Shown here piece after piece: positions 37,025 through 46,896 of a stretch of 64,000 bases of DNA. The notes under the pieces were generated by a model, which was not told where the DNA came from, searched no databases, and was given only the letters and a program-made list of their open reading frames with translations. The position numbers were made by a program, and so were the translations under genes. Numbering within the stretch: position 1 is the first letter of the stretch; every line of letters begins with the position of its first letter. This DNA comes from Streptomyces anulatus (lineage in GTDB: Bacteria; Actinomycetota; Actinomycetes; Streptomycetales; Streptomycetaceae), in NCBI RefSeq assembly GCF_000721175.1, contig NZ_JOEZ01000003.1:434001-498000 (forward strand), given 5' to 3'.

Positions 37025-37723
37025 TCACCGCATGGACGCCGCGATCGGCCCCGAGGACCGGACGACCTCCGCCACGAACCGCCTCCGGCCGACCCCCAGC
37101 CGCCGCAGCGCCGGACCGTGGTCCACGGCCACCACCGCCGAGGCCACGGCCAGGGCCGCACACCATCCGGAAGTGGCCAGCACCCGCACCGGCGACGGCA
37201 ACGGGCGCAGCGCCCGGCGCAGCCGGTGGCAGTGGAAGGGCACATGCCGTTCCTCGTCGGCCAGGATCCGCGCCGCCACCTCCCGCGTCAGCGCGTCCTC
37301 GCCCCCGTCCCGCAGGGCCCGGTAGTACCGCAGCGCGACCGTCTCCGCGATCATCAGGACCAGCAGTTCGAGGCGGAGCCCCAGCGCCCGGCGCAGCGTC
37401 ACGAAGATCCGGTCGCTCCAGTGCGAGGCGATCACCGGCGCACCGCCCGAGGAGAGCAGGAGCGCCAGCAACCTGGCGTGATTTCGCTCCTCCGCGACGA
37501 ACATCCGTACCGCCGACGCGTACTCTGCGTCGCCGGCCGCCTCCGCTTTGGTGATCAGCTCGGCACCGTCGCCGTCCTCGCCGACCTGGAACCGCTGCAC
37601 ACTGCGCCGGATCGACGGGTGCGGCGGCACTCCTGTCCGCCAGTCCGGATCTCCGCGCTCCGCGCGTTCCTGCCGCGCGGTCTCGAACGCGCGAATCCAG
37701 TCGCCGTACGCCGCGGTGTCCAT
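37025..37723 (-). CDS. Ferritin-like diiron domain protein
   Basis: 232 residues. The four-helix carboxylate pattern is visible: VAEERNHARLL, MIAETVALRYY and ILADEERHVPFH supply the Glu and ExxH ligands of a diiron centre. A hydrophobic segment near the C-terminus (WCAALAVASAVVAV) may associate with the membrane. Function is not predictable; relatives include diiron oxidases. It stands alone between the thiolase and RNase D genes, all on the minus strand. Confidence 0.7.
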   Translation of the reverse strand: MDTAAYGDWIRAFETARQERAERGDPDWRTGVPPHPSIRRSVQRFQVGEDGDGAELITKAEAAGDAEYASAVRMFVAEERNHARLLALLLSSGGAPVIASHWSDRIFVTLRRALGLRLELLVLMIAETVALRYYRALRDGGEDALTREVAARILADEERHVPFHCHRLRRALRPLPSPVRVLATSGWCAALAVASAVVAVDHGPALRRLGVGRRRFVAEVVRSSGPIAASMR

Positions 37724-37819
37724 GTCCGTCCCCCGTAACCCCTGTGGCTTCCGTGATTCCCGCCGGGAAGTCGAACCCCCCGGCCGACGGCCGGGGGGTT
37801 CGGGTGGGCGGCGTGCGGA

Positions 37820-39094
37820 TCAGGCGCCGGCGTCCAGCGCCCGGACCAGGAGCGGGGCGACCTGCTGGATCTGCCAGTTCCGTGCCCCGTACCCGGCGAG
37901 GGTGTCCTCGACGGCGCCCGGGGTCGGGCGCGTCGGCGGCTCCCAGCAGATCCGGCGCACGGTGTCCGGGGTGATCAGGTTCTCCTGGGGCATGTGGAGG
38001 CGTTCTGCCAGCTCGGAGACGGCGGTGCGGGCGGCCGAGAGCCGGGCGGCGGCGGCCGGGTCCTTGTCGGCCCAGGAGCGTGGCGGAGGCGGTCCGGCCG
38101 GCTGCTGACCGGGCTGCGGCAGCTCCGACTCGGGCAGCGCCCTGGCCCGGTCCACCGCCGCCTGCCACTGCTCCAGCTGACGGCGGCCCATGCGGTGGCC
38201 GAATCCCGGCAGCGCGGTCAGGGCCTGCACATCGACCGGCAGCGCGAGCGCGGCCTCGACGATCGCGGCGTCGCCGAGCACCTTGCCCGGCGAGACGTCG
38301 CGGCGCTGGGCGACCTGGTCACGGGTGGTCCACAGCTCCCGGACGACGGCCATCTGACGGCGGCGGCGCACCTTGTGCATGCCCGAGGTGCGCCGCCAGG
38401 GGTCCTTGCGGGGCGGTGCGGGCGGCGCGGAGGCGATGGCGTCGAACTCCTCGCGGGCCCATTCCAGCTTGCCCTGCCGCTCCAGCTCCTCCTCCAGCGC
38501 GTCGCGCAGGTCGATCAGGAGCTCCACGTCGAGCGCGGCGTAGCGCAGCCAGGGCTCGGGCAGTGGGCGGGTGGACCAGTCGACCGCGGAGTGGCCCTTC
38601 TCCAGGGCGTATCCGAGGACGTTCCCCACCATCGCGCCGAGGCCGACACGCGGGAAGCCCGCGAGGCGTCCGGCCAGCTCGGTGTCGAACAGCGAGGTGG
38701 GGGTCATGCCTATGTCCCGCAGGCACGGCAGGTCCTGGGTCGCCGCGTGCAGGATCCACTCGGTGCCGCTCAGCGCGGAGCCGAGGCTCGAGAGGTCGGG
38801 GCAGCCGACCGGGTCGACCAGGGCGCTGCCCGCGCCCTCGCGGCGCAGCTGTACGAGGTAGGCGCGCTGGCCGTAGCGATACCCCGAGGCGCGCTCGGCG
38901 TCGACGGCCACCGGGCCGGTGCCCGCGGCGAAGGCCGCGATCACCCGGGCGAGGGCGTCGTCGGACGTCACCACCGGGGGAATGCCCTCGCGCGGTTCGA
39001 GCAAGGGGATCGGCGCCGGGGCGACGTCGTCCGGGGGAGCGCCCCCGGTGGTTCGCAGTGAAGTGTCTGCTGCGGTCTCTTGGGCGTCGGTCAC
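37820..39094 (-). CDS. rnd: Ribonuclease D (HRDC-containing 3'-5' exoribonuclease)
   Basis: 424 residues. It has the DEDDy exonuclease motifs: VAVDAERASGY (I), ILHAATQDLPCL (II) and RYAALDVELLIDL (III, with Tyr and Asp). An HRDC domain follows (about 225-300: LWTTRDQVAQRRDVSPGKVL) and a second helical module ends the protein. It trims tRNA and other structured RNAs from the 3' end. The GTG start at 39094 lacks a strong ribosome site, so the exact start is uncertain. Co-location with DUF3000 and hem genes is shared with mycobacteria. Confidence 0.9.
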   Translation of the reverse strand: MTDAQETAADTSLRTTGGAPPDDVAPAPIPLLEPREGIPPVVTSDDALARVIAAFAAGTGPVAVDAERASGYRYGQRAYLVQLRREGAGSALVDPVGCPDLSSLGSALSGTEWILHAATQDLPCLRDIGMTPTSLFDTELAGRLAGFPRVGLGAMVGNVLGYALEKGHSAVDWSTRPLPEPWLRYAALDVELLIDLRDALEEELERQGKLEWAREEFDAIASAPPAPPRKDPWRRTSGMHKVRRRRQMAVVRELWTTRDQVAQRRDVSPGKVLGDAAIVEAALALPVDVQALTALPGFGHRMGRRQLEQWQAAVDRARALPESELPQPGQQPAGPPPPRSWADKDPAAAARLSAARTAVSELAERLHMPQENLITPDTVRRICWEPPTRPTPGAVEDTLAGYGARNWQIQQVAPLLVRALDAGA

Positions 39095-39114
39095 GTGTCA
39101 AGGGTATCTGTGTA

Positions 39115-39160
39115 TGCACGGAGCCCGTCGACGGAACGTTCCGTCGACGGGCTCCGTGCA
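39115..39160 (-). terminator. 46-base perfect palindrome, terminator of the response-regulator gene
   Basis: Bases 39115-39137 and 39138-39160 are exact complements with no spacer. It lies 48 bases past the stop of the minus-strand regulator gene and 21 bases upstream of the rnd start, so it could also affect rnd. Confidence 0.75.
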
Positions 39161-39207
39161 CGTATTCCAGCCGGAGACGCATCGGTGCACGTCCCGGCGG
39201 GGTGCGG

Positions 39208-39870
39208 TCAGTGGATGATGCCCGTCCGCAGGGCGACCGCGACCATGCCGGCACGGTCTCCGGTCCCGAGCTTGCGGGCGATGCGGGCGAGGTGGGATTT
39301 GACGGTCAGGGCGGAGAGGCCCATCGAGACGCCGATGGCCTTGTTGGACTGGCCTTCGGCGACCAGGCGGAGCACCTCCACCTCACGTCCGGACAGTTCG
39401 CGGTAGCCGCCCGGGTGGCTCGGGGAACCGGGAGGCCTGCGGTGCATACGGGCGGCGTTGGCGCCGATGGGGGCGACGCCGGGGCGCGTGGGGTGACCGA
39501 TGTTGGTTCGGGTGCCGGTGACGACGTAGCCCTTCACGCCGCCCGCGAGGGCGTTGCGAACGGCGCCGATGTCGTCGGCGGCGGAGAGGGCGAGACCGTT
39601 GGGCCAGCCTGCGGCTCGGGTCTCGGACAGCAGGGTCAGCCCGGAACCGTCGGGCAGGTGGACGTCGGCAATGCAGATGTCGCGCGGGTTGCCGACGCGG
39701 GGGCGTGCCTCCGCGATGGACGACGCTTCGATGACGTCACGTACTCCGAGGGCCCACAGATGGCGGGTGACGGTGGAACGGACGCGCGGGTCGGCCACGA
39801 CGACCATGGCCGTCGGCTTGTTCGGGCGGTAGGCGACCAGGCTTGCGGGCTGCTCAAGGAGAACGGACAC
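39208..39870 (-). CDS. Orphan NarL/FixJ-type response regulator
   Basis: 220 residues from a GTG with AGGAGG 6 bases upstream. The receiver (about 20-115) keeps the phospho-acceptor Asp (ICIADVHLPDGSG) and the Lys (GVKGYV) but has a single Asp in the VVVADP pocket, where most have two acidic residues, and Ser in place of Thr (LSAADD). A Pro/Arg-rich linker leads to a LuxR helix-turn-helix (ELSGREVEVLRLVAEGQSNK, then TVKSHLARIARKLG). No histidine kinase gene is adjacent, so the input is unknown and phosphorylation uncertain. Upstream 39871-40081 is promoter-like and AT-richer. Confidence 0.85.
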   Translation of the reverse strand: MSVLLEQPASLVAYRPNKPTAMVVVADPRVRSTVTRHLWALGVRDVIEASSIAEARPRVGNPRDICIADVHLPDGSGLTLLSETRAAGWPNGLALSAADDIGAVRNALAGGVKGYVVTGTRTNIGHPTRPGVAPIGANAARMHRRPPGSPSHPGGYRELSGREVEVLRLVAEGQSNKAIGVSMGLSALTVKSHLARIARKLGTGDRAGMVAVALRTGIIH

Positions 39871-40081
39871 CAGGCCTCCTGGGGGGAGTGGCGGGACGGG
39901 CCGGCTCGGGGGTGAAGCCGGGGGCGAACCGTGCTTGAAGGGTCATTGACCTCTTCGGCAGCGGAGCCGTCCTCCTTTAGGAGAAGATCACGATTTGGTG
40001 AGTAACAATTCGGGCAAATAGGACGCGCGATCGATTGTACGAAAAGAGAGCCGGTGCTTGTGCGATACGGGTGACGGAATG

Positions 40082-40741
40082 TTATGAAACCTGCGGTCCG
40101 CGCCGCTGCGGCAGCGTCACCACCGCCGCGTCCGCCGGATCCGACGGCGGCAGTCCCGCGATCTGGCACAGCAGATCGCCCCAGGCCATCAGGTGTGACG
40201 CCGCGTCCGGAAACCCGCCCCGCCCCTCGCGCGGCGTCCACGAGGCGCGGATCTCGATCTGCGTCGCCGGACGGCGCGCGGACAGCGCACCGAAGTAGTG
40301 CGATCCGGCGCGTGTCACCGTTCCGCCGGCCTCTCCGTACGACAGGCCCCGTGCGTCCAGCGCACCCGTCAGCCAGGACCAGCACACCTCCGGGAGCAGC
40401 GGGTCCGCCGCCATCTCCGGCTCCAGCTCCGCCCGCACCAGCGTCACCAGCCGGAACGCGCCCTGCCAGGCGTCGTGCCCCGCCGGATCGTGCAGCAGGA
40501 CCAGCCTGCCGTCCGCGAGATCGTCCTCGCCGTCCACCACCGCCGCCTCCAGGGCGTACGCGTGCGGCGCGAGGCGCTGGGGCGGCCGGGTCACCTCCAC
40601 CTCCAGCTCCGGGCGGAGGCGCGCGGAGCGCAGCGCTTCGACCGCCGCCAGGAACGCGGGCGGCACGGAAGGACCCTCCGCACGGTCCTTGCTCTCAACG
40701 CCATCGGAATGATCGGAAAACTGTCCCTGAGCCGGAGCCAT
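40082..40741 (-). CDS. DUF3000 family protein
   Basis: 219 residues, no signal or membrane segment. The conserved blocks are FLAAVEALRSARLRPE, LVLLHDPAGHDAWQGAFRLV and CWSWLTGALDARGLSY. This actinobacterial family is of unknown function. It is divergent from hemE and near rnd, the same neighbourhood as in mycobacteria, which hints at a shared housekeeping context but does not reveal a role. Confidence 0.8.
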   Translation of the reverse strand: MAPAQGQFSDHSDGVESKDRAEGPSVPPAFLAAVEALRSARLRPELEVEVTRPPQRLAPHAYALEAAVVDGEDDLADGRLVLLHDPAGHDAWQGAFRLVTLVRAELEPEMAADPLLPEVCWSWLTGALDARGLSYGEAGGTVTRAGSHYFGALSARRPATQIEIRASWTPREGRGGFPDAASHLMAWGDLLCQIAGLPPSDPADAAVVTLPQRRGPQVS

Positions 40742-40833
40742 GCGGGGAAGAGTAGGCGGAAGGCGGGCCTCGCGCAGGGAGAGACACCCGTGCGGGGCCG
40801 GGCTCCTTCGGCCCGCGTGCGAAGATTCTGTGC

Positions 40834-41931
40834 GTGAGTGCCAACGACAGCCCTTCGGGCCAGCAGACGACGACCTCCGCCAGCCTCGACGCGGTCCGCC
40901 ACGCCACCCACGACTCGGCGTTCCTCAGGGCCTGCCGCCGCGAACCCGTCTCCCACACGCCGGTCTGGTTCATGCGCCAGGCGGGACGCTCGCTGCCCGA
41001 GTACCTGAAGGTCCGCGAGGGCATCGCGATGCTCGACTCCTGCATGATGCCGGAGCTGGTCGCCGAGATCACCCTGCAGCCCGTACGCCGCCACAAGGTC
41101 GACGCCGCGATCTACTTCAGCGACATCGTCGTGCCCCTGAAGGCCATCGGCATCGACCTCGACATCAAGCCCGGCGTCGGCCCGGTCATCGCCGAGCCGA
41201 TCCGCACCCGCGCCGACCTGGCCCGGCTGCGCGACCTCACGCCCGAGGACGTCCCGTACGTCACCGAGGCCATCGGGATGCTCACCGCCGAGCTCGGCGC
41301 CACCCCGCTCATCGGCTTCGCCGGGGCCCCCTTCACCCTGGCCAGCTACCTCGTCGAGGGCGGCCCTTCGCGCAACCACGAGCGCACCAAGGCGATGATG
41401 TACGGCGACCCGCAGCTCTGGGCCGACCTCGTCGACCGGCTCGCCGAGATCACCGGCGCCTTCCTCAAGGTGCAGATCGAGGCCGGCGCCTCCGCCGTCC
41501 AGCTCTTCGACTCCTGGGTCGGCGCCCTGGCTCCCGCCGACTACCGCCGCGCGGTGCTGCCCGCCTCCGCGAAGGTCTTCGACGCCGTCGCCCCGTACGG
41601 CGTCCCCCGCATCCACTTCGGAGTCGGCACCGGCGAACTCCTCGGCCTGATGGGCGAGGCAGGCGCGGACGTCGTCGGCGTCGACTGGCGCGTCCCGCTG
41701 GACGAGGCCGCCCGCCGGGTCGGCCCCGGCAAGGCGCTCCAGGGCAACCTCGACCCGGCGGTGCTGTACGCGCCGACCCCGGCCGTCGAGGAGAAGACCC
41801 GCGAGGTGCTGGACGCCGCCGCAGGGCTCGAGGGCCACATCTTCAACCTGGGCCACGGAGTCATGCCGACCATGGACCCGGACGCCCTCACCCGGCTCGT
41901 GGAGTACGTCCACACGCGGACAGCGCGCTGA
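40834..41931 (+). CDS. hemE: Uroporphyrinogen decarboxylase
   Basis: 365 residues from a GTG. It removes four acetate carboxyls from uroporphyrinogen III to give coproporphyrinogen III. Signatures: [19 protein letters not shown] (substrate-binding Arg), [12 protein letters not shown] and the [17 protein letters not shown] loop. Length and motifs are complete. It is the first gene of the haem cluster; hemY and chdC lie 2.6 kb further on, separated by two minus-strand genes. A small hairpin follows. Confidence 0.97.
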   Translation: MSANDSPSGQQTTTSASLDAVRHATHDSAFLRACRREPVSHTPVWFMRQAGRSLPEYLKVREGIAMLDSCMMPELVAEITLQPVRRHKVDAAIYFSDIVVPLKAIGIDLDIKPGVGPVIAEPIRTRADLARLRDLTPEDVPYVTEAIGMLTAELGATPLIGFAGAPFTLASYLVEGGPSRNHERTKAMMYGDPQLWADLVDRLAEITGAFLKVQIEAGASAVQLFDSWVGALAPADYRRAVLPASAKVFDAVAPYGVPRIHFGVGTGELLGLMGEAGADVVGVDWRVPLDEAARRVGPGKALQGNLDPAVLYAPTPAVEEKTREVLDAAAGLEGHIFNLGHGVMPTMDPDALTRLVEYVHTRTAR

Positions 41932-41941
41932 GCGACCGGAC

Positions 41942-41967
41942 GGCCGGGGCGAACAAGCGCCCCGGCC
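41942..41967. terminator. Hairpin terminator between hemE and the oxidoreductase gene
   Basis: GGCCGGGGCG (41942-41951) and CGCCCCGGCC (41958-41967) pair exactly around AACAAG. It serves the convergent pair. Confidence 0.75.
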
Positions 41968-41974
41968 CCCGACG

Positions 41975-43363
41975 TCAGCTCCCCGCGTTCCGTACCGCCG
42001 CCGCCGTCCTGCGCGCGGCGACCAGCACCGGGTCCCAGACCGGCGAGAACGGCGGGGCGTAACCCAGGTCGAGCGCCGTCATCTGCTCCACCGTCATCCC
42101 GGCCGTCAGCGCCACCGCCGCCACGTCCACCCGCTTCGCCGCCCCCTCGCGGCCGACGATCTGCACGCCGAGCAGCCGGCCCGTGCGGTACTCCGCGATC
42201 ATCTTCACCGTCATCGGCTTCGCCCCCGGGTAGTAACCCGCCCGCTGCGTCGACTCGATGGTCGCCGTGACGTAGCGCAGCCCGACCGCACGGGCGTCCT
42301 TCTCCCGCAGCCCGGTCCGGGCGATCTCCAGGTCGCAGACCTTGCTCACCGCCGTACCGACCACGCCCGGGAACGTGCCGTAACCGCCCCCGACGTTGGA
42401 ACCGATCACCTGGCCGTGCTTGTTGGCGTGGGTGCCCAGCGCGATGTGCCGGGTGCGGCCCGCCACCAGGTCCAGGACCTCCACGCAGTCGCCGCCCGCC
42501 CAGATGTCGTCGTGGCCGACGACCCGCATCGCCAGGTCCGTCAGCAGCCCGCCGTGCGGCCCGACCGGCAGCCCGGCTTCGCGCGCCAGCGCCGTCTCCG
42601 GCTCCACGCCGATGCCGAGGACCACCACGTCCGCCGGATACGTCCCCGCGTCCGTCGCCACCTCGCTCACCCGGCCGTCCGGACCGGTGAGGATCTTGGT
42701 GACGGCGGCCCGGTTGACCGTCGTGATGCCCAGCCCGTCCATCGCGTCGTGGACGAGCCGCCCCATGTCCGGGTCGAGCGTCGCCATCGGCTGCTCGCCC
42801 CGGTTCAGGACGGTCACCTCGAAGCCCCGCGCGAGCATCGCCTCGGCCATCTCGACGCCGATGTACCCCGCGCCCACCACGACCGCCCGGCGGGTCTCCT
42901 CGGAGCCCAGGGCGTCCAGCGAGTCCAGGAGCGCCTGCCCGTCGTCCAGGGTCTGCACCCCGTGCACCCCGGCCGCGCCCATCCCGGGCAGTGCCGGGCG
43001 CACCGGACGGGCCCCGGTGGCGATCACCAGCTTGTCGAAGCCCGTCCAGTACGTCTGCCCGCTCTCCCGGTCCAGCGCCTTCACCCGCCGCCCGGCCACG
43101 TCGAGCTCGGTCACCTCGGTCCGCATCCGCAGATCGATGTCCCGCGCCCGGTGCTCCTCGGGGGTCCGGGCGATCAGGTCGTCGCGCGCCTCGACGTCGC
43201 CGCTCACCCAGTACGGGATGCCGCAGGCGGAGTACGAGGAGAAGTGGCCACGCTCGAAGGCGACGATCTCCAGCGCGTCCGGCCCCTTCAGCCTGCGCGC
43301 CTGTGACGCGGCGGACATGCCCGCCGCGTCACCGCCGATGACCACCAGTCGCTCCGCTGCCAT
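41975..43363 (-). CDS. CoA-disulfide reductase-like FAD/NAD(P)-dependent oxidoreductase
   Basis: 462 residues from the ATG at 43363 (AAAGGGGA upstream); the frame is open to 43567 without a start signal. Two Rossmann motifs: VVIGGDAAGMSAASQARR for FAD and AVVVGAGYIGVEMAEAML for NAD(P)H. GYYPGAKPMTVKMIAEYRTG and the C-terminal dimerisation domain place it in the CoA-disulfide/persulfide/NADH-oxidase class. A single redox Cys, Cys47 in SSYSACGIPYW, is present. Streptomyces use mycothiol as main thiol, so a polysulfide or persulfide role is possible. The gene is inserted between hemE and hemY on the other strand. Confidence 0.85.
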   Translation of the reverse strand: MAAERLVVIGGDAAGMSAASQARRLKGPDALEIVAFERGHFSSYSACGIPYWVSGDVEARDDLIARTPEEHRARDIDLRMRTEVTELDVAGRRVKALDRESGQTYWTGFDKLVIATGARPVRPALPGMGAAGVHGVQTLDDGQALLDSLDALGSEETRRAVVVGAGYIGVEMAEAMLARGFEVTVLNRGEQPMATLDPDMGRLVHDAMDGLGITTVNRAAVTKILTGPDGRVSEVATDAGTYPADVVVLGIGVEPETALAREAGLPVGPHGGLLTDLAMRVVGHDDIWAGGDCVEVLDLVAGRTRHIALGTHANKHGQVIGSNVGGGYGTFPGVVGTAVSKVCDLEIARTGLREKDARAVGLRYVTATIESTQRAGYYPGAKPMTVKMIAEYRTGRLLGVQIVGREGAAKRVDVAAVALTAGMTVEQMTALDLGYAPPFSPVWDPVLVAARRTAAAVRNAGS

Positions 43364-43416
43364 GCCGGGTCCCCTTTCGCCGAGTGAGGGCCCCACGCTA
43401 CGGCGCTGGAGCGACC

Positions 43417-44385
43417 TCAGGGCGCCGGAGTCCCCTCCGCCTCCGGCCGGGGCGCCGCCGGGACCTCGCGGGCCGCCCGCCGGGCGCGCAGCACCCGCCA
43501 CACCAGCAGCGCCAGGGCCACGGTGAGCAGGAACGGGAACGTGGCTCCGAACGCCACCGCGATCCACCGCAGCATCGTCACGAACGCGTCCCAGCCGCCG
43601 CTCAGCGCGTCCAGGAACCCGGTGTCCTCCTTCTCCCCGTCGTCGGCCGGGGCGTCCGGCGGCGTCAGGTCCAGGGTGATCGTCGACAGCGAGGTCCGGT
43701 CCTTCAGGCTCGCCTGCTGGGCGAGCAGCGACTCCAGGTCGGACTGACGGCTGCTCAGCTCGCCCTCCAGGGCGACCACATCGCTGATCTTCTCCGCCTT
43801 GTCCATCAGCTCCCGCACCCGCGTCACGCTCGCGCGCTGCGTGGCGATCCGGCTGTCCACGTCGACCACCTGGTCGGTGACGTCCTTCGCGTCCGAGGTG
43901 CGCGAGAGCAGCTTCCCGGAACCGGAGAGTTCCCCCAGCACCTCCTGGAACCGGGCCTGCGGCACCCGCAGCACCAGGTGCGAGGTCTCGTAGGTGTCGT
44001 CGAGCCGCTCGGTGTTCTCCGTCGCCACCAGGCCGCCCGCGCCCTCGGCGGCGGCGCGCGCGGCGGCGACGGCCTTCGGCACGCTCTTCACCTCGACGGA
44101 CAGGGTGGCCGTGCGGATGACATGAGCGGTCCCGGGCGCGGGCGGCGCCTTCTTCCCGGAGGCCTTCCCGTCCGCCTGCGGCTCGGCGGAGGCGGCCGCG
44201 GGTGCGTCCTCCTCCGTGAACCCCTCACGCGGGGCGGCCTTCCCGTCCGCCGCCTTCGCGCCGCTGTCCGAGGCGTCGCCCGACGCCCCGCAGCCGCCGA
44301 CGGCGAGCAGGAGGCCGAGCGTCCCGGCCACGAGCGCCGCCCGTGTGCGGGCGAAGGTTCGATCGGTTCCGCTGTCCGTATCCAT
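43417..44385 (-). CDS. DUF4349 lipoprotein
   Basis: 322 residues from the ATG at 44385. A lipoprotein signal ends at VGGC (LLLAVGGCGASG). A disordered Ala/Lys/Pro-rich spacer follows, then the DUF4349 domain (about 88-260: IRTATLSVEVKSVPKAVAAA, then SRIATQRASVTRVRELMDKA with coiled-coil heptads). A C-terminal membrane segment (about 285-308) precedes a basic tail, so the protein spans the membrane with its domain outside. Function unknown; close to hemY but on the opposite strand, so probably independent. Confidence 0.85.
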   Translation of the reverse strand: MDTDSGTDRTFARTRAALVAGTLGLLLAVGGCGASGDASDSGAKAADGKAAPREGFTEEDAPAAASAEPQADGKASGKKAPPAPGTAHVIRTATLSVEVKSVPKAVAAARAAAEGAGGLVATENTERLDDTYETSHLVLRVPQARFQEVLGELSGSGKLLSRTSDAKDVTDQVVDVDSRIATQRASVTRVRELMDKAEKISDVVALEGELSSRQSDLESLLAQQASLKDRTSLSTITLDLTPPDAPADDGEKEDTGFLDALSGGWDAFVTMLRWIAVAFGATFPFLLTVALALLVWRVLRARRAAREVPAAPRPEAEGTPAP

Positions 44386-44511
44386 AACGGGTCCCCCCAG
44401 GGCGTCGGTTGATGGTGCCGGTTCGACGCGGCCGCCCCGGGACCGGTTGCCGGGGGGCGGTTTCGAAGTGGTCACGGTCATGACGCGGTACGGGTTTGAG
44501 AGAGTGGACCC

Positions 44512-45975
44512 ATGCAGCTCTCTCAACAGCGTGCGGAAACGCCCCCGGGCCACGTCGTCGTCATCGGCGGAGGCATCGCCGGCCTGGCGGCCGCCCACCG
44601 CCTGGTCGCCACCGGACTGCGGGTCACCCTCCTGGAGGCGACGGACCGGCTCGGCGGCAAGCTCATGACCGGCGAGGTCGCGGGCGTCCAGGTCGACCTG
44701 GGAGCTGAGTCGATGCTCGCCCGGCGCCCCGAGGCGGTCGCCCTGGCCCGCGAGGCCGGCCTCGCCGACCGCCTTCAGCCGCCCGCCACCGCCACCGCCT
44801 CGCTGTGGACGCGCGACGCGCTGCGCCCCATGCCCAAGGGGCACGTCATGGGCATCCCCGGCGACCCGGCGGTGCTCGGCGAGGTGCTGTCCCCCGAGGG
44901 GCTGGCCCGGATCGCCGAGGAGCGCGACCTCACCCCGACCCCCGTCGGCGACGACGTCGCCGTCGGCGCTTACATCGCCGACCGGCTCGGCCGCGAGGTC
45001 GTCGACCGGCTGGTGGAGCCCCTCCTCGGCGGGGTCTACGCCGGCGACGCCTACCGGATCTCGATGCGCGCCGCCGTACCCCAGCTCTTCGAAGCGGTGC
45101 GGGAGGGCGGCCCGCTGCTGGAGGCCGTACGCCGCATCCAGGAGCGCGCCGCCGCCCGGCAGCAGACCGGACCCGTCTTCCAGGGCATCGAGGGCGGCGT
45201 CGGCACCCTCCCGGACGCCGTCGGCGACGCCGTACGGGCCGCCGGCGGCGAGATCCTCACCGAGACCCCCGTCCTGGGCCTGACCCGTACGGAAACGGGC
45301 TGGGCCGTCCGCACGGACCCCCGGACCATCACCGCCGACGGCATCGTCCTGGCCACCCCCGCCTGGTCCGCCGCCACCCTGCTGGCCGCCGAGTCCCCGG
45401 CCGCCTCCGCGGAGCTGTCCGGCGTCGAGTACGCCTCGATGGCCCTGGTCACCCTGGCCTTCCGGCGGGCCGACATCGAGCGGTACGAGGCCCTGCGCGG
45501 CCGCTCCGGCTTCCTCGTACCACCGGTCGACGGGCACACGATCAAGGCGTCCACGTTCTCCAGCAACAAGTGGCAGTGGGTCGCCGAAAGCGCCCCCGAC
45601 CTGTTCGTCCTGCGCACCTCCGTGGGGCGGTACGGCGAGGAGGACCATCTGCACCGCGAGGACGAGGAACTCGTCGCCGTCTCCCTGCGCGACCTCGCCG
45701 CGGCCACCGGACTCACCGCCCGGCCGGTCGACACCGAGGTCACCCGCTGGATCGGCGGCCTGCCGCAGTACCCGGTCGGCCACCACACCCGGGTCGCCCG
45801 GATCCGCGACGAGATCGCGGGGCTCCCCGCCCTGCGGGTCTGCGGCGCGGCCTACGACGGCGTCGGCATCCCCGCCTGCATCGCGAGCGCCCAGCGGGCG
45901 GCCGACGAGATCACGAGAGAGATCATCGCCACGCCGACCCTGGTTCGGGGCACGGGGAGCGAGGCGGGACAATAG
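44512..45975 (+). CDS. hemY: Coproporphyrinogen III oxidase (HemY/CgoX type)
   Basis: 487 residues. FAD-binding [17 protein letters not shown] at the N-terminus and [20 protein letters not shown] at the C-terminus match HemY. In Actinobacteria this enzyme oxidises coproporphyrinogen III to coproporphyrin III (coproporphyrin-dependent route) rather than acting on protoporphyrinogen; the next gene, chdC, is the matching last step. The stop is four bases from the chdC ATG. No signal peptide. Confidence 0.93.
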   Translation: MQLSQQRAETPPGHVVVIGGGIAGLAAAHRLVATGLRVTLLEATDRLGGKLMTGEVAGVQVDLGAESMLARRPEAVALAREAGLADRLQPPATATASLWTRDALRPMPKGHVMGIPGDPAVLGEVLSPEGLARIAEERDLTPTPVGDDVAVGAYIADRLGREVVDRLVEPLLGGVYAGDAYRISMRAAVPQLFEAVREGGPLLEAVRRIQERAAARQQTGPVFQGIEGGVGTLPDAVGDAVRAAGGEILTETPVLGLTRTETGWAVRTDPRTITADGIVLATPAWSAATLLAAESPAASAELSGVEYASMALVTLAFRRADIERYEALRGRSGFLVPPVDGHTIKASTFSSNKWQWVAESAPDLFVLRTSVGRYGEEDHLHREDEELVAVSLRDLAAATGLTARPVDTEVTRWIGGLPQYPVGHHTRVARIRDEIAGLPALRVCGAAYDGVGIPACIASAQRAADEITREIIATPTLVRGTGSEAGQ

Positions 45976-45979
45976 CCGT

Positions 45980-46708
45980 ATGAGTGCCCCTGAGACTGTG
46001 ACATCAAGCAAGAGTCCGAACGCCGGCAAGAAGGCCAAGGACCTCAACGAGGTCATCCGCTACACCCTGTGGTCGGTCTTCAAACTGCGCGACGTTCTCC
46101 CGCCGGACCGTGCGGGGTACGCCGACGAGGTCCAGGAGCTGTTCGACCAGCTCGCGGCCAAGGACATCACCGTCCGCGGCACCTACGACGTGTCCGGTCT
46201 GCGGGCCGACGCCGATCTCATGATCTGGTGGCACGCCGAGACCTCGGACGAGCTCCAGGAGGCGTACAACCTCTTCAGGCGCACCAAGCTCGGCCGCGCG
46301 CTGGACCCGGTCTGGTCGAACATGGCGCTGCACCGGCCGGCCGAGTTCAACAAGTCGCACGTCCCGGCGTTCCTCGCCGACGAGACGCCGCGCGACTACA
46401 TCAGCGTCTACCCCTTCGTCCGGTCCTACGACTGGTACCTGCTGCCCGACGAGGACCGCCGCCGCATGCTCGCGGACCACGGCAAGATGGCCCGGGGCTA
46501 CCCGGACGTCCGCGCCAACACCGTCGCCTCGTTCTCCCTGGGCGACTACGAGTGGGTCCTCGCCTTCGAGGCGGACGAGCTGTACCGCATCGTCGACCTG
46601 ATGCGTCACCTGCGCGCCTCCGAGGCACGTCTCCACGTGCGCGAGGAGGTCCCCTTCTACACGGGCCGCAGGAAGAGCGTCGCAGACCTGGTGGCCGGGC
46701 TCGCATAG
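45980..46708 (+). CDS. chdC: Coproheme decarboxylase (HemQ/ChdC)
   Basis: 242 residues of the chlorite-dismutase fold. The reactive Tyr region is [20 protein letters not shown] and the proximal haem His lies in [14 protein letters not shown]. It lacks the distal Arg environment of true chlorite dismutases as far as can be judged, which fits ChdC: hydrogen-peroxide-dependent decarboxylation of coproheme to haem b. It is co-transcribed with hemY (4-base gap). A hairpin terminator follows at 46808-46842. Confidence 0.93.
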   Translation: MSAPETVTSSKSPNAGKKAKDLNEVIRYTLWSVFKLRDVLPPDRAGYADEVQELFDQLAAKDITVRGTYDVSGLRADADLMIWWHAETSDELQEAYNLFRRTKLGRALDPVWSNMALHRPAEFNKSHVPAFLADETPRDYISVYPFVRSYDWYLLPDEDRRRMLADHGKMARGYPDVRANTVASFSLGDYEWVLAFEADELYRIVDLMRHLRASEARLHVREEVPFYTGRRKSVADLVAGLA

Positions 46709-46785
46709 CCAGCGAGTCCCGCACCACCCCAACCCGGAAGATCAGAAGGGCGGGCACCGGGCACCGATCGTGCCGTCCGCCGTTC

Positions 46786-46896
46786 CAGCGACACCGGGTT
46801 CGGCTTCGGGGGCCGTCGCACCGTCATGGTGCGGCGGCCCCCGCTCCGTGATCCCGGCCGACCCGGTCAGTCCAGCGACACCGGGTTCGGCTCCGG
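46786..46896. repeat. Direct repeat flanking a terminator
   Basis: The sequence CCAGCGACACCGGGTTCGGC followed by T/CTCCGGG-like bases occurs near 46795 and again near 46872. The second copy is the very 3' end of the peptidase gene, so the first is a small partial duplication of that coding end. Confidence 0.6.
46808..46842. terminator. Bidirectional hairpin terminator
   Basis: GGGGGCCGTCGCACC (46808-46822) pairs with GGTGCGGCGGCCCCC (46828-46842) at 14 of 15 positions. It sits between convergent chdC and the peptidase gene. Confidence 0.75.
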
